A stretch of DNA of 64,000 nt, taken from NCBI RefSeq assembly GCF_019801465.1, contig NZ_JAHVJA010000012.1, positions 57,041 through 121,040 on the forward strand, read 5' to 3'. Positions 45,999-55,243 of this stretch are shown here, piece after piece. Numbering within the stretch: the first letter of the stretch is position 1; each line of letters opens with the position of its first letter. The stretch comes from Leisingera daeponensis (GTDB lineage Bacteria; Pseudomonadota; Alphaproteobacteria; Rhodobacterales; Rhodobacteraceae). The translations under genes were made by a program, and so were the position numbers. The notes under the pieces were generated by a model. It was not told the origin of the DNA. It did not search any database and was given only the letters and a program-made list of their open reading frames with translations.

Positions 45999-46469
45999 TC
46001 AGTGCATGGTGCAGAAGGAGCCGTGCTTGGCGTCCTTCATCAGGGTGTCGAAATCGCTGCCCTTCATTTCGACCAGCGTCTTGTGGTCGCCGGCCTCGAA
46101 CCAGACCTTGTCGAGCCCGCGCAGGCTGTCGTCGATCACTGTCGGAACCATGTAGGCAGCCCCGACGCAGGGCGCCGCACCCGGGTCGCAATCGTCAAAG
46201 ACCTGATCCAGCTCGATCTCCGGCGCCAGCCCGAGGCGGCGGTCGATCATCGACTGCAGCTTGTGCAGGTCAACCTTCTGGTTGGACGGGATCACCGCCA
46301 GGAAGGGGCCTTCCTCCATATGGATCAGCACCGATTTAGCCAGGTGGTCGCCCGGCACATGCGCCGCCTCGGCGCATTCGGACGCGGTGGCGGTATAGGG
46401 GTGGCGCACGGTGCCGAAGGGCAAGCCCTGTGCCTCGAGATGATGTTTCAGGCGTGAGGCGATCATCAA
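45999..46469 (-). CDS. YbaK/EbsC-family aminoacyl-tRNA deacylase
   Basis: A 156-residue trans-editing domain protein. AEAAHVPGDHLAKSVLIHME contains the family Lys, and VIPSNQKVDLHKLQSMI and GAAPCVGAAYMVPTVIDDSL the substrate-site region. It removes wrong amino acids (Ala from tRNA-Pro or Cys-type mischarges) from tRNA. It could instead be a single-domain homologue with an uncertain target. Its ATG follows GGAGGACCCTTTG. Alone on its strand. Confidence 0.82.
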   Translation of the reverse strand: MMIASRLKHHLEAQGLPFGTVRHPYTATASECAEAAHVPGDHLAKSVLIHMEEGPFLAVIPSNQKVDLHKLQSMIDRRLGLAPEIELDQVFDDCDPGAAPCVGAAYMVPTVIDDSLRGLDKVWFEAGDHKTLVEMKGSDFDTLMKDAKHGSFCTMH

Positions 46470-46712
46470 AGGGTCCTCCTGTTCAGGGCGGGACCCCCCG
46501 GCCGCTGAAGGCTCAGGTCCAAACCGCTGCGCGCGTGTCTTGGGTCACGGGAGTTGCGGCGGCATCAGATCCGGGCGCAGCAAGCGGCTAGCCGGGGCGC
46601 CCCGAAGTTTCTGGTGCCCACCACTCTGCGCCCGAAGGGGTGAGTCGGGCAAGCCTTGCCCAAACAGGGCGGTTCAGCGGGCAGGGTCTGCCCGCTGAGC
46701 CGGGGTGCGGCA

Positions 46713-47075
46713 TCAGGCCGGATGATGGGCGTCGTGCTCGTAGAGCGACCAGCCCGCCATGGCGAAGACCAGCGCGCCGGCGATCACGAAGTTCCAGGTG
46801 ACCAGGGTCATCGCGGTCAGGCCGAGCACCCAGGGCGAGATCACCAGCCAGGCGCCGATGGCCATGCCGGTCCACTCTTCCCAGTTGCGGAACCGGACCA
46901 CCGCGGCCAGCGACAGCACCGCGATCACGGCGCCGATGATCACCGCATTGGCGGTTGCCAGGCGGCTGTCCTGGAATTGCAGAATCCAGGGCGACAGCAC
47001 CAGCCAAAGGCCAAGCAGCACGTTGACGCTGTCCTGCCAGTCGCCGGTCATTTTTTTCCAGAGATCAGTCATTGC
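46713..47075 (-). CDS. SPW-repeat membrane protein
   Basis: A ~120-residue integral membrane protein with two SPW repeats: LLGLWLVLSPWILQFQ (about residues 19-34) and AIGAWLVISPWVLGLT, forming four membrane helices. Family function is unknown. GGGAGGATGTGCA lies before the ATG at 47075; an upstream extension of the frame has no signal. A 217-bp gap separates it from the YbaK gene. Confidence 0.8.
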   Translation of the reverse strand, partial: AMTDLWKKMTGDWQDSVNVLLGLWLVLSPWILQFQDSRLATANAVIIGAVIAVLSLAAVVRFRNWEEWTGMAIGAWLVISPWVLGLTAMTLVTWNFVIAGALVFAMAGWSLYEHDAHHPA

Positions 47076-47592
47076 ACATCCTCCCGTTTCAGGTGTCTGC
47101 GGCAATTCCCGGCCCGGAGCGGGCCGGGCGCACCGCCCGCCCACCGGGGCGTTGGGTGCTGGGTGGAATATAGCAAAAAACACGCAGATTTTCAAGAGGA
47201 TGCACAGTTACTGTAAGTATGCGGCGCGACAGGTCCGGAGGATGTTTTACAGCCTGCTTCAGCTTACCCTTCAGGCGTGCCGCAGCGCGCAGGCACCGGC
47301 TGCGGCGAAGTGTAAATGAAAAGGGGTTTCTATGCGAAACCTTGTTTGTTAACTGGTGTTTAGTTGGTTTTCGGTGGGTTTGCGAAGGGAGGTTCGCGGC
47401 GCAGTTGCCTATCGTGCCCGACCCGCCCCCGTCGCACCAAAGGTGCGCCGACTATGCGTGGCGGCAGACGCGCACGCCCACCCTTGGGATCGGGCGCTGG
47501 AGTAATCTTATATACAGGTTTCGAGATCGTATAAGGTTCGATTGAAGCTTGTCTGCACCCCACAGTGAACGTTAGACACGCAACTGAGCCGA
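47076..47592. other. Intergenic region at the left edge of a low-GC island
   Basis: 517 bp with no convincing gene. The left part is GC-rich. Around 47420-47503 a hairpin-rich stretch occurs: CGCACC-AAA-GGTGCG in the centre and TGCCCGACC near the left matched to an inverted GGGATCGGGCG near the right, reminiscent of extragenic palindromic elements. From about 47505 the sequence turns AT-rich, with a 6-bp inverted repeat CTTATA/TATAAG (47507-47535). No tRNA or att site is recognisable. Confidence 0.45.
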
Positions 47593-48357
47593 GTGCTATG
47601 GCACTGGTCGTTCACGTCTGGATACATTCGAGCAGCAGCCCAAGAAATGATTTTCATCTCCGAAATTTTGAAAATTGCGCAAGGTCTATTTAGCTTCCCG
47701 AGTGCAGGTCGCAGCTTCTGGGGCGCTTTCGTTTCGGGCATAACGCCAACACTTTTGGCGGCCATTATAGGTGCCTTTTTGCTACATAGGATCGTTCCGA
47801 AGTGGCAGCGGAGATTTGAAGAAGCTAAAGAGAGAGCACGTCGAAAGTACGAGATAGCTGAAAGTGTTTCTAAGAGTTTTCGACTTCATTGGACTTCATG
47901 GAGAAGATTGTGTGTTATTCAACGCCATATCAATGAGGTCTTGGAGGAGGGCAAGAATCTAACTGACGTGCAAAAGGAAAGAAAAGAAAGATTTGTATCC
48001 TCTAGAGACGCTGCTAAGGACGAGTTGCAAGCAAACCTAGCTGTGGCGAAGTTGTATTTTTCAAGCCGCCCGTGTGAAGTTATTGATCGTTTCATCATCT
48101 GGGATCGTCATTCATCTGAAGAGCACGAGCACGCTAAAACCACAGTCGAGACTTGGGCTTACTGGGAGGATAAATTGATCGGTGCTATGCGTGAGGATTT
48201 AGATTGTCTCGCAAACTTCCAATGTGGGCGATGTTGGTCATCGCATTATCAACTGTGGCGGCTTGTGACGTTGAAAGCCACAATTCAATCGTCAATCAGT
48301 TGCAAACCCCTTGGGATGATTGCCCCGGCCCGGGGTGTCCTTCAAATTCCGCATTGA
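47593..48357 (+). CDS. Low-GC hypothetical protein with N-terminal membrane segment
   Basis: A ~236-254-residue protein, unlike its neighbours in codon use (many AT-ending codons; GC near 40-45 percent against about 65). One hydrophobic segment (ITPTLLAAIIGAFLLHRIV, near residue 55 from the GTG) is followed by a long charged helix (WQRRFEEAKERARRKYEI), so it is probably anchored with a cytoplasmic coiled-coil part. GTG 47593 and ATG 47647 are both possible and neither has a good Shine-Dalgarno. Its last ~150 bases overlap the next gene in another frame. No known family recognised; transfer from a low-GC source is the likely origin. Confidence 0.6.
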   Translation: MLWHWSFTSGYIRAAAQEMIFISEILKIAQGLFSFPSAGRSFWGAFVSGITPTLLAAIIGAFLLHRIVPKWQRRFEEAKERARRKYEIAESVSKSFRLHWTSWRRLCVIQRHINEVLEEGKNLTDVQKERKERFVSSRDAAKDELQANLAVAKLYFSSRPCEVIDRFIIWDRHSSEEHEHAKTTVETWAYWEDKLIGAMREDLDCLANFQCGRCWSSHYQLWRLVTLKATIQSSISCKPLGMIAPARGVLQIPH

Positions 48358-48500
48358 GCGGCGCAAGCCCTGATGGAATAGGTGCTGTCGGAGGGCTTTC
48401 AGCGGGAAGTATTAGCGGGGCTGTTATTTCAGCGATTGTAATAGGTGTCGTCGTTGGGGGCGACGATAGTTCGTCAACAACTACCACGCCCGGCACATAG
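48204..48500 (+). CDS. Small low-GC lipoprotein
   Basis: A 98-residue protein. The TTG at 48204 has GAGG seven bases before it and gives a textbook lipoprotein signal: basic start (SRK), hydrophobic core and lipobox VAAC (Cys at residue 21). The mature part is Ser/Gly-rich with GISGAVISAIVIGVVVGG-like hydrophobic stretch and a Ser/Thr tail. Starts at ATG 48222 or 48231 would lack the basic region. It overlaps the preceding low-GC gene by ~154 bp in another frame. Function unknown. Confidence 0.6.
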   Translation: MSRKLPMWAMLVIALSTVAACDVESHNSIVNQLQTPWDDCPGPGCPSNSALSGASPDGIGAVGGLSAGSISGAVISAIVIGVVVGGDDSSSTTTTPGT

Positions 48501-48565
48501 AAACTCAGAGGTCAATTGTCCTATTCCTTCCGCAGGCAACTTAGGTTGTGCGTTGCGTCGAGCGT

Positions 48566-50764
48566 TCAAGAAAACTTCTTCTGCGACTTTCCCCTATACG
48601 CCCGCGTCCCGGCCTTGCCGGCCGTTGACCGCCCCCGCGATTTGACGGCCGCTTCCGACGCCGCCTCCACCGCCGATTGCCGTGCCAAGGGATCGTCGGC
48701 GATGGCGAGGTCCACCGCTTCCAGCCGTTTGATCTCGTCGCGCAGGCGGGCGGCTTCCTCGAATTCCAGGTTCTCCGCGGCCTTGCGCATGTCGTCGCGC
48801 AGGCCGTTCAGATGCGCCTCCAGGTTGGCGCCGTGCATCGGTTTGCCGATCTGGGCGGTGACGCGGTTCATGTCGACGTCGCCTTCGTAGAGGCCGGCCA
48901 GAACGTCCTCGACGTTTTTCTTGACGGTCTCGGGCGTGATGCCGTGCTTCTCGTTATAGGCGATCTGCTTTTCGCGGCGGCGGTTGGTTTCGCCGATGGC
49001 GCGCTCCATCGAGCCGGTGATGCGGTCGGCGTACATGATGACGCGGCCGTCGGCGTTGCGGGCGGCGCGGCCGATGGTCTGGATCAGCGAGGTCTCGGAG
49101 CGCAGGAAGCCCTCCTTGTCGGCGTCGAGGATGGCGACCAGTCCGCATTCGGGAATATCCAGTCCCTCGCGCAGCAGGTTGATGCCGATCAGCACGTCAA
49201 AGGCGCCGAGGCGCAGGTCGCGCAGGATCTCGATGCGCTCCAGCGTGTCGATGTCGGAGTGCATGTAGCGGACCTTGATGCCCTGTTCGTGCAGGTATTC
49301 GGTGAGGTCCTCGGCCATGCGTTTGGTGAGCGTGGTGACCAGGGTGCGGAAGCCGTTGGCGGTGACCTTGCGCACCTCGTCGAGGAGGTCGTCCACCTGC
49401 ATGTCGACCGGGCGGATTTCGACCTCTGGATCCAGCAGGCCGGTGGGGCGGATCACCTGTTCGGCAAAAACGCCGCCGGATTGCTCGATCTCCCAGGCCG
49501 CCGGGGTGGCGGAGACAAAGACCGACTGCGGGCGCATGGCGTCCCATTCCTCAAACTTCAGCGGGCGGTTGTCCATGCAGGAGGGCAGACGGAAGCCGTG
49601 TTCGGCGAGGGTGAACTTGCGCCGGTGGTCGCCCTTGTACATGCCGCCGATCTGGGGGACGGAGACGTGGCTTTCATCCGCGAAGACAATGGCGTTGTCG
49701 GGGATGAATTCGAACAGGGTGGGGGGCGGCTCGCCCGGGGCGCGGCCGGTCAGGTAGCGGGAGTAGTTTTCGATGCCGTTGCAGTGGCCGGTCGCTTCCA
49801 GCATTTCGAGGTCGAAGTTGCAGCGCTGCTCAAGCCGCTGCGCCTCCAGCAGCTTGCCCTCGCCGACCAGCTGGTCAAGCCGCATCTTCAGCTCCTGCTT
49901 TATGGAGATGATGGCCTGATTCAGCGTCGGTTTCGGCGTCACGTAGTGGGAGTTCGCATAGACCCGGATCTGGTCGAAGGTGCCGGTCTTTTCGCCGGTG
50001 AGCGGATCGAATTCGGTGATTGCCTCCAGCTCCTCGCCGAAGAACGACAGCTTCCAGGCGCGGTCCTCGAGGTGGGCGGGGAAGATTTCCAGCGTGTCGC
50101 CGCGGACCCGGAAGGAGCCGCGCTGGAAAGCCTGGTCGTTGCGCTTGTACTGCTGGGCGACCAGGTCGGCCATGATCTGGCGCTGATCGTACATTTCGCC
50201 CGCTTTCAGGTCCTGGGTCATGGCGGAGTAGGTTTCGACCGAGCCGATGCCGTAGATGCAGGACACAGACGCGATGATGATGACGTCGTCGCGTTCGAGC
50301 AGGGCGCGGGTCGCCGAGTGGCGCATCCGGTCGATCTGCTCGTTGATCTGGCTTTCCTTCTCAATATACGTGTCGGAGCGCGGCACATAGGCCTCCGGCT
50401 GGTAGTAGTCGTAGAACGAGACGAAGTATTCGACCGCGTTCTCCGGGAAGAAGCCCTTGAATTCACCGTACAATTGCGCCGCCAGCGTCTTGTTGGGGGC
50501 GAGGATGATCGCCGGGCGCTGGGTTTCCTCGATCACCTTGGCCATGGTGAAGGTTTTGCCGGTGCCGGTGGCACCCAGCAGCACCTGGTTGCGCTCGCCG
50601 TCCAGCACGCCCTCGGACAGTTCCTTGATCGCGGTGGGCTGGTCGCCTGCGGGGTCGAAGGTGGTGTTCATGACAAACCGCTTGCCGCCCTCCAGCTTGG
50701 GCCGCTGCTGCGGCGCGCGCTGGGTCATCATCGGCATGGACTTGTCGGAATGGGCATAGGGCAT
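48566..50764 (-). CDS. uvrB: UvrABC system protein B
   Basis: A 732-residue damage-verification helicase of nucleotide excision repair. Walker A is [16 protein letters not shown], the beta-hairpin that pries strands starts at [16 protein letters not shown], helicase motifs include [16 protein letters not shown] and [13 protein letters not shown], and the C-terminal UVR motif ([16 protein letters not shown]) binds UvrC. Length is slightly above the E. coli protein owing to a basic C-terminal tail. GGAGTCGCCCG before the ATG supports the start. Its 3' end abuts the low-GC island. Confidence 0.97.
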   Translation of the reverse strand: MPYAHSDKSMPMMTQRAPQQRPKLEGGKRFVMNTTFDPAGDQPTAIKELSEGVLDGERNQVLLGATGTGKTFTMAKVIEETQRPAIILAPNKTLAAQLYGEFKGFFPENAVEYFVSFYDYYQPEAYVPRSDTYIEKESQINEQIDRMRHSATRALLERDDVIIIASVSCIYGIGSVETYSAMTQDLKAGEMYDQRQIMADLVAQQYKRNDQAFQRGSFRVRGDTLEIFPAHLEDRAWKLSFFGEELEAITEFDPLTGEKTGTFDQIRVYANSHYVTPKPTLNQAIISIKQELKMRLDQLVGEGKLLEAQRLEQRCNFDLEMLEATGHCNGIENYSRYLTGRAPGEPPPTLFEFIPDNAIVFADESHVSVPQIGGMYKGDHRRKFTLAEHGFRLPSCMDNRPLKFEEWDAMRPQSVFVSATPAAWEIEQSGGVFAEQVIRPTGLLDPEVEIRPVDMQVDDLLDEVRKVTANGFRTLVTTLTKRMAEDLTEYLHEQGIKVRYMHSDIDTLERIEILRDLRLGAFDVLIGINLLREGLDIPECGLVAILDADKEGFLRSETSLIQTIGRAARNADGRVIMYADRITGSMERAIGETNRRREKQIAYNEKHGITPETVKKNVEDVLAGLYEGDVDMNRVTAQIGKPMHGANLEAHLNGLRDDMRKAAENLEFEEAARLRDEIKRLEAVDLAIADDPLARQSAVEAASEAAVKSRGRSTAGKAGTRAYRGKSQKKFS

Positions 50765-50851
50765 CGGGCGACTCCGTTGGCGGCTGTGGCCGATTTTGGT
50801 CTGTTTTTGTTCCGGTTCAAGGGGCGCGGGGCGGCAATCCGGGATATGGTG

Positions 50852-51301
50852 TCAGATTTTGTCAGCAGGGGAGGGGCGCAGGAACTTTGCCAGCAACTCC
50901 GCCAGCCGCCGCGCCTCGCCCGGGCTGAAATGCGGGGTAACGGCCTGCTGCATGGCTTCCGAGTAGACAGTCCACATCTGAGCGCGGGTCTCGGCACCCG
51001 CGGCGGTGAGCAGCAGGATCTGGCCGCGGCCATCGCCGCTGCACTCCTGCCGTATGAGGTATCCGGCCTTGGCCAGCCGGTCGGCCAGGCGGGAGACGCC
51101 GTACTGCGGCAGCAGCAGCTTCTGCTGCAGCTCATAGGGGCGCAGGCCTTCATTTCCCGCGCGTTCCAGCTCCCACAGCATGTCGTACCAGTCGAGCCCC
51201 GGCAGGCCCGCCTGTTTCAGCGCGGCCTCCACCGTGGCGAGGATGGATTTGTGGGCGCGGGCGAGCGGCAGCCAGATGTCAAAAGGGTCGGGTGTCTCCA
51301 T
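50852..51301 (-). CDS. MarR-family transcriptional regulator
   Basis: A 149-residue winged-helix protein. LRPYELQQKLLLPQYGVSRLADRLAKAGYL is the DNA-binding helix pair, followed by RGQILLLTAAGAE (wing) and dimer helices. It is divergent from a glutathione S-transferase gene, and two related palindromes (51315-51326 and 51360-51371) lie between them. It likely represses both until an electrophile or phenolic ligand binds. An 87-bp gap separates it from uvrB. Confidence 0.86.
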   Translation of the reverse strand: METPDPFDIWLPLARAHKSILATVEAALKQAGLPGLDWYDMLWELERAGNEGLRPYELQQKLLLPQYGVSRLADRLAKAGYLIRQECSGDGRGQILLLTAAGAETRAQMWTVYSEAMQQAVTPHFSPGEARRLAELLAKFLRPSPADKI

Positions 51302-51314
51302 GCGGGCTATTTAG

Positions 51315-51371
51315 ATGCAAGTGCATTGACATGCAAGGCTGCGCACCCATCTTATATAGATGCAGCTGCAT
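51315..51371. promoter_or_regulatory. Two MarR-type operator palindromes around the GST promoter
   Basis: ATGCAAGTGCAT (51315-51326) and the perfect ATGCAGCTGCAT (51360-51371) share the frame TAGATGCA..TGCATT and are 45 bp apart. They flank the -35 TTGACA (51326-51331) and a -10-like TCTTAT (51350-51355) of the GST gene, spacing 18. Occupancy of both would block the promoter. Confidence 0.7.
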
Positions 51372-51386
51372 TTACACGAGGATCCC

Positions 51387-52073
51387 ATGAGCGACCTGCA
51401 TCTGATCAGCCACCACCTGTGCCCCTATGTGCAGCGGGCGGTGATTGTGCTGAGTGAGAAATCCATTCCCCACCGGCGCACCTATATCGACCTGGCGGCG
51501 AAGCCAGGCTGGTTCCGGGCGCTGTCGCCCCTGGGCCGGGTGCCGGTGCTGGAGACCGGCGGGCGGGTGCTGTTCGAAAGCCAGGTGATTGCGGAATACC
51601 TGGACGAGACCACGCCCGGCAGCCTGCATCCCGCGGACCCGCTGGAGCGGGCCCGGCACCGGGCCTGGATCGAATTCGGTTCCGAGACGCTGGCGGCCAT
51701 CGGCAAGCTCTATAACGCGCCGGACGAAGCGGCGTTTGCCGCGGCTGCGGACACCCTGCGCGGGCGGCTGGAGCGGATCGCGCCGGAGGTGGCGGGGCCG
51801 TTCTTTGCCGGGGAGAGATTCCATATGGCGGACGGGGTCTGGGGCACCATCTTCCGCTACTTTGACACCTTCGATGCCATCGGGGATTTTGGGCTGATGC
51901 CGGAGACTGCGCCTATGGCCGCGTGGCGGGCCGTGGTCTCTGCCCGGCCATCAGTGCAGCAGGCGCCGCCGGAAGGCTATCCGGCCCGGCTGGCGAACTT
52001 CCTGCGCGCGCGGCAGTCGCATCTGGGCGGACTGGCGCGACGGGCCTGTGACCGCCCGGCAAACCCGGTTTAA
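51387..52073 (+). CDS. Glutathione S-transferase family protein
   Basis: A 228-residue GST. The thioredoxin-like N-domain has [11 protein letters not shown] (redox or substrate Cys12), [12 protein letters not shown] and the SNAIL/TRAP-like [11 protein letters not shown] for glutathione binding; the helical C-domain follows. The Cys-Pro motif fits omega/dehydroascorbate-reductase-like or related bacterial classes rather than Tyr/Ser GSTs. It is probably controlled by the divergent MarR. GAGGATCCC precedes the ATG. Confidence 0.85.
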   Translation: MSDLHLISHHLCPYVQRAVIVLSEKSIPHRRTYIDLAAKPGWFRALSPLGRVPVLETGGRVLFESQVIAEYLDETTPGSLHPADPLERARHRAWIEFGSETLAAIGKLYNAPDEAAFAAAADTLRGRLERIAPEVAGPFFAGERFHMADGVWGTIFRYFDTFDAIGDFGLMPETAPMAAWRAVVSARPSVQQAPPEGYPARLANFLRARQSHLGGLARRACDRPANPV

Positions 52074-52153
52074 CCCTGTGCAAATGCCACCTTGCCGCAG
52101 AAACGCATCCGGCGCATAAAAGCGCTGGATCGAGACTCAAGGAGAGACAGCCC

Positions 52154-52465
52154 ATGCAAGCGCGGATTTACCGGCCGGCACGCAATGCCATGACCTCGGG
52201 CATGGCCAAGACGCGGAAATGGGTTCTGGAATATGCACCTGCCTCGGCCCGGGAGGTGGATCCGCTGATGGGCTGGACCTCCTCCAGCGACACCCAGGCC
52301 CAGGTCAAGCTGCGGTTCGACAGCAAGGAAGCCGCGGTGGAATATGCCGCGGAGCACGGTATCGATGCGGTGATTGTCGAGCCGAAGGAGCGCAAGATGA
52401 ACATCCGGCCCGGCGGCTACGGTGACAATTTCGCCACTAACCGCCGCGGCCCCTGGACCCACTGA
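52154..52465 (+). CDS. ETC complex I subunit (NDUFS4-like)
   Basis: A 103-residue homologue of the 18-kDa mitochondrial NDUFS4 subunit, found in alphaproteobacterial complex [26 protein letters not shown] and [27 protein letters not shown] are the signature, and the RRGPWTH end is conserved. It stabilises the NADH-oxidising arm of complex I at the membrane. It is encoded outside the nuo operon, as is usual in Rhodobacterales. AAGGAGAGACAGCCC precedes the ATG; a terminator follows. Confidence 0.92.
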   Translation: MQARIYRPARNAMTSGMAKTRKWVLEYAPASAREVDPLMGWTSSSDTQAQVKLRFDSKEAAVEYAAEHGIDAVIVEPKERKMNIRPGGYGDNFATNRRGPWTH

Positions 52466-52530
52466 CGTCTGCCGCCATTGGCCTGGCTGACAGCGCGGCG
52501 GACTGACCGGACCACATTCGGAGCATTGTG

Positions 52531-52555
52531 AAGGCGCCCGGCGGGCGCCTTTTTT
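52531..52555 (+). terminator. Rho-independent terminator after the NDUFS4 gene
   Basis: A 9-bp stem AAGGCGCCC/GGGCGCCTT (52531-52539 with 52543-52551), 3-nt loop GGC, followed by TTTTT. Confidence 0.85.
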
Positions 52556-52599
52556 GTTGCCGCCGGGCCTGGACCCCGCGCACGCCGCCGGCGCCTTGG

Positions 52600-53157
52600 C
52601 TACATGGCGAGCGACACCTGCCGGGCAAGCTCCGCCAGTGCCTGAGCCAGCGCATCGGCGGCGGCGGCGGCGCCATCGCCGGCAACCGGCGTGGTGATGT
52701 TGAAGCGCTGCACGAATTCCCGCACGGTGCCCCCGGGCGAGGAGACAGCGAACTGGCCGGACAGTTCGAATATGCCATCGGCGCGGGCATAGGCCTGATC
52801 CACCCGCACATCCAGCCGCGCGTCAGGGCCGGTGTTCAGCGGCCAGGGCTCCATCGCGGCAGCGGCGCCGGTGCGTTCGGACAGGCCGCGGGCCAGCGCG
52901 GCTGTCATGCCGCGGGCCGGATCATCCGCCCATTGCGCGCCGCCAAGCGCAAACAGCGCGCCGCCTTCCCCCTCTGCGACGATGTCGGAGGCAGCGGCAT
53001 AGGAGGGCAGCGAGACCAGCCGCACCTCGATCGAGCGGGAGCGCAGGTTTGCCACGGTCTCGCCGGGGGCGGAGGCGATCAGGTAGCGGGGGTCATTGCT
53101 CCCGGCACAGGCCGCCAGCAGGGCAAGGGGAATCAGCAAAGGCAGGATCTTAATCAT
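52600..53157 (-). CDS. pqiC: PqiC-like ABC-type transport auxiliary lipoprotein
   Basis: A 185-residue outer-membrane lipoprotein with a signal sequence ending LLAAC (Cys16). RYLIASAPGETVANLRS and VRLVSLPSYAAASDIV begin the YmbA/PqiC fold. PqiC forms the outer-membrane end of the PqiB lipid bridge. The ATG at 53157 lies one base beyond the pqiB stop; the longer open frame upstream is out of context. Last gene of the pqiA-pqiA-pqiB-pqiC operon. Confidence 0.84.
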   Translation of the reverse strand: MIKILPLLIPLALLAACAGSNDPRYLIASAPGETVANLRSRSIEVRLVSLPSYAAASDIVAEGEGGALFALGGAQWADDPARGMTAALARGLSERTGAAAAMEPWPLNTGPDARLDVRVDQAYARADGIFELSGQFAVSSPGGTVREFVQRFNITTPVAGDGAAAAADALAQALAELARQVSLAM

Positions 53158-53158
53158 T

Positions 53159-55243
53159 TTACTTTCCAAACAGCAGGGAATTCGGGTCGCGTTCGATCTT
53201 GCGGGCGAGCAGCGAGACCGCGCGGGCGGCGGCCTTGATTTCGCGCAGTGCGTCCAGGGATTCGGAGTTGAAGCTGGAGCGGGAGCCATAGGAGGCGATC
53301 AGCGCTTCGGACTGGCCCACCAGCCGTTCCAGCCGGGCGGACAGCGCCGGCAGGCCCTCGGCTGCGGCGGCCACGGCGTCGGCTGCGTCGCGGGCGGAGG
53401 CCATGGTGGCATTGGCGTTGTCCACCAGGCCGCCCTGGCGCAGTGCTTCAAGCGTGGCGCGCATTTCCTCGAGGGCGCCGGTCAGGGCCGGCGGAAGGTC
53501 CCGGGCGTCCTGGGTGCCAATCAGCGCGTCGGCGCTGATCATCAGCTGGCTTGCCGCGCGGATCAGCTCTTCGGTTTCCAGCGAATTGGCCTTGGCGGCC
53601 AGGGCATTGAAAGCGGTGATCAGCGCGGGCAGATCCTCGGCGGCGTCGGCCAGCCCGGCGGCGGCCTGGCTTCCCTTCTCCAGCGCGGCGGCGAGGTTGG
53701 CCGCGGCCCGGCCTTGCTGCAGCTCTGCCAGGATCGCCCGCAGGTCTGCGATGGCCGCGCTGAGTTCGCCGGGCAGCGCGCGGGTGCCCGGATCGGTGAC
53801 CAGCGCGCGGGTGTCCTCCAGCAGCGCAACCGCGGCAGCGGGCGCTTGACGGGTGCTGTCGGCCGCCGCCAGGTTTTCGATGCTGGCGAGAGTGGCGATG
53901 GCCTGCGCCATCAGCTCCTCCACCGGCAGCGCGCTGATGCGCTCCAGCGCGCCTTCGGCGGTGGCAGTGAAGTCGGGCAGGTCGGAGGCGGCGCTGGGCA
54001 GTTGCGGGAACGGCTCGGCGCTGCGGGCGAACCGGGCCGGAGTGGCGTTTTCCAGCGTGACCAGTTCGACGATCAGGTCCGAACTGAACAGCCCGGCAGA
54101 GGCCAGCCGGGCGCGCAGCCCGCGTTCGACCGCCTGCTCCAGGAAATCCAGCGCCTCGGCCTCACCGGACCCGGGTGGCAGGCCCATCAGCGCAGGTTCA
54201 AGCCGCAGCCTGGCAATCAGCCGCACCTCGGCCTCGCTGCTGCCGTTTTCGATGGCCGCGTTCAGGCTGCTGACCTCGCCGACCTTGACGCCGCGCAGCT
54301 TGACGTCGGCGCCACTGGCAAGCCCCGCCACCGACTCGTCGAAGGCCACCGACACGGTTATCCCGCCGGAGAGCGTGCGGGCGAAGGCGGTGCGGCGGGC
54401 GGCGGCTTCATCCGGGTGGATGTCGAAGACGGTGCTGGCGCCGACCGGTTCGCCGCCGTCGAAGACCGAGCCGAACTCGATCCCGCCGGCCACCAGCGAG
54501 GCGATGCTGTCGACATCCAGCGACAGCCCGCCCGGGCCGATCGAAACAGTGAAGCCGGAGCTGTCCCAGAACCGGGTGGCGGAGTTGATGCGCCGGTCAT
54601 GCGGGGCCTCGATGAAAGCATCGACGACGATGCTGTCGCCGCTGACGGTCAGGCGCGGCTGCTCCAGGCGGCCGACCTCGATGCCCCGGAACAGAACCGG
54701 CGCCCCTTCGGAGATCATCCGGCCGTCCTCGGTGCGCAGGGTGATGCGCCGTCCGGCACGGCCCGGCTGCACCAGCGGCGGCCGGGGGGCGCCCTCAAAC
54801 CGGGTCTGCGCAACCCCTGCCTGCTGGTCCCAGTTGCCTTCGATATAGACCCCGGACAGCACGGTGCTCAGACCGGAGATGCCCCGCGCGCTGACCTCAG
54901 GGCGGACCACCCAAAAGGCGGCATCCGCATCCAGGTAGGGGGCGATTTCCTTGTCGATGCGGGCTTGCACGATGACCTTGCTGAGGTCGCCGCCAAAGCC
55001 CACTCTCTCGACCCGGCCGATCACCACGTCGCGGTAGCGCACGGTGGTTTCATTGGCGGCAATGCCCGAAGCGTTGTCGAAGGTGATGCTGATCAGCACG
55101 CCGCGGTCGGAATAGGCTTTCCATGCGACCCCCAGCGATACCGCCAGCGCCGCCAGCGGCACCAGCCAGACCAGCGACAGGTTGCGCCAAGGCGAGGGGC
55201 GCCGGGCGGAGACGTTCATCGGGGCAGGGTCAGGGGTGTTCAT
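53159..55243 (-). CDS. pqiB: PqiB-like MCE intermembrane lipid-transport protein
   Basis: A 694-residue inner-membrane-anchored MCE protein. One N-terminal helix (residues ~22-42), then three MCE domains beginning near 48 (GVLISITFDNASGIAANETT), 165 (RRITLRTEDGRMISEGAPVLF) and 300 (GITVSVAFDESVAGLASGAD). E. coli PqiB is ~546 residues; the rest here (from about 430) is an Ala-rich helical tail longer than usual that may form an extended needle. It bridges the periplasm to move phospholipids. It overlaps the pqiA gene before it by 14 bp. Confidence 0.9.
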   Translation of the reverse strand: MNTPDPAPMNVSARRPSPWRNLSLVWLVPLAALAVSLGVAWKAYSDRGVLISITFDNASGIAANETTVRYRDVVIGRVERVGFGGDLSKVIVQARIDKEIAPYLDADAAFWVVRPEVSARGISGLSTVLSGVYIEGNWDQQAGVAQTRFEGAPRPPLVQPGRAGRRITLRTEDGRMISEGAPVLFRGIEVGRLEQPRLTVSGDSIVVDAFIEAPHDRRINSATRFWDSSGFTVSIGPGGLSLDVDSIASLVAGGIEFGSVFDGGEPVGASTVFDIHPDEAAARRTAFARTLSGGITVSVAFDESVAGLASGADVKLRGVKVGEVSSLNAAIENGSSEAEVRLIARLRLEPALMGLPPGSGEAEALDFLEQAVERGLRARLASAGLFSSDLIVELVTLENATPARFARSAEPFPQLPSAASDLPDFTATAEGALERISALPVEELMAQAIATLASIENLAAADSTRQAPAAAVALLEDTRALVTDPGTRALPGELSAAIADLRAILAELQQGRAAANLAAALEKGSQAAAGLADAAEDLPALITAFNALAAKANSLETEELIRAASQLMISADALIGTQDARDLPPALTGALEEMRATLEALRQGGLVDNANATMASARDAADAVAAAAEGLPALSARLERLVGQSEALIASYGSRSSFNSESLDALREIKAAARAVSLLARKIERDPNSLLFGK

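Noticed and set aside
47500..47560. tRNA-like fragment with GGTTCGATT
   Set aside because: The T-arm-like string has no matching acceptor, D or anticodon stems; no cloverleaf can be drawn.
48677..51457. 926-codon plus-strand open frame opposite uvrB and the MarR gene
   Set aside because: Covers two genes on the other strand and their operators; composition is antisense-like.
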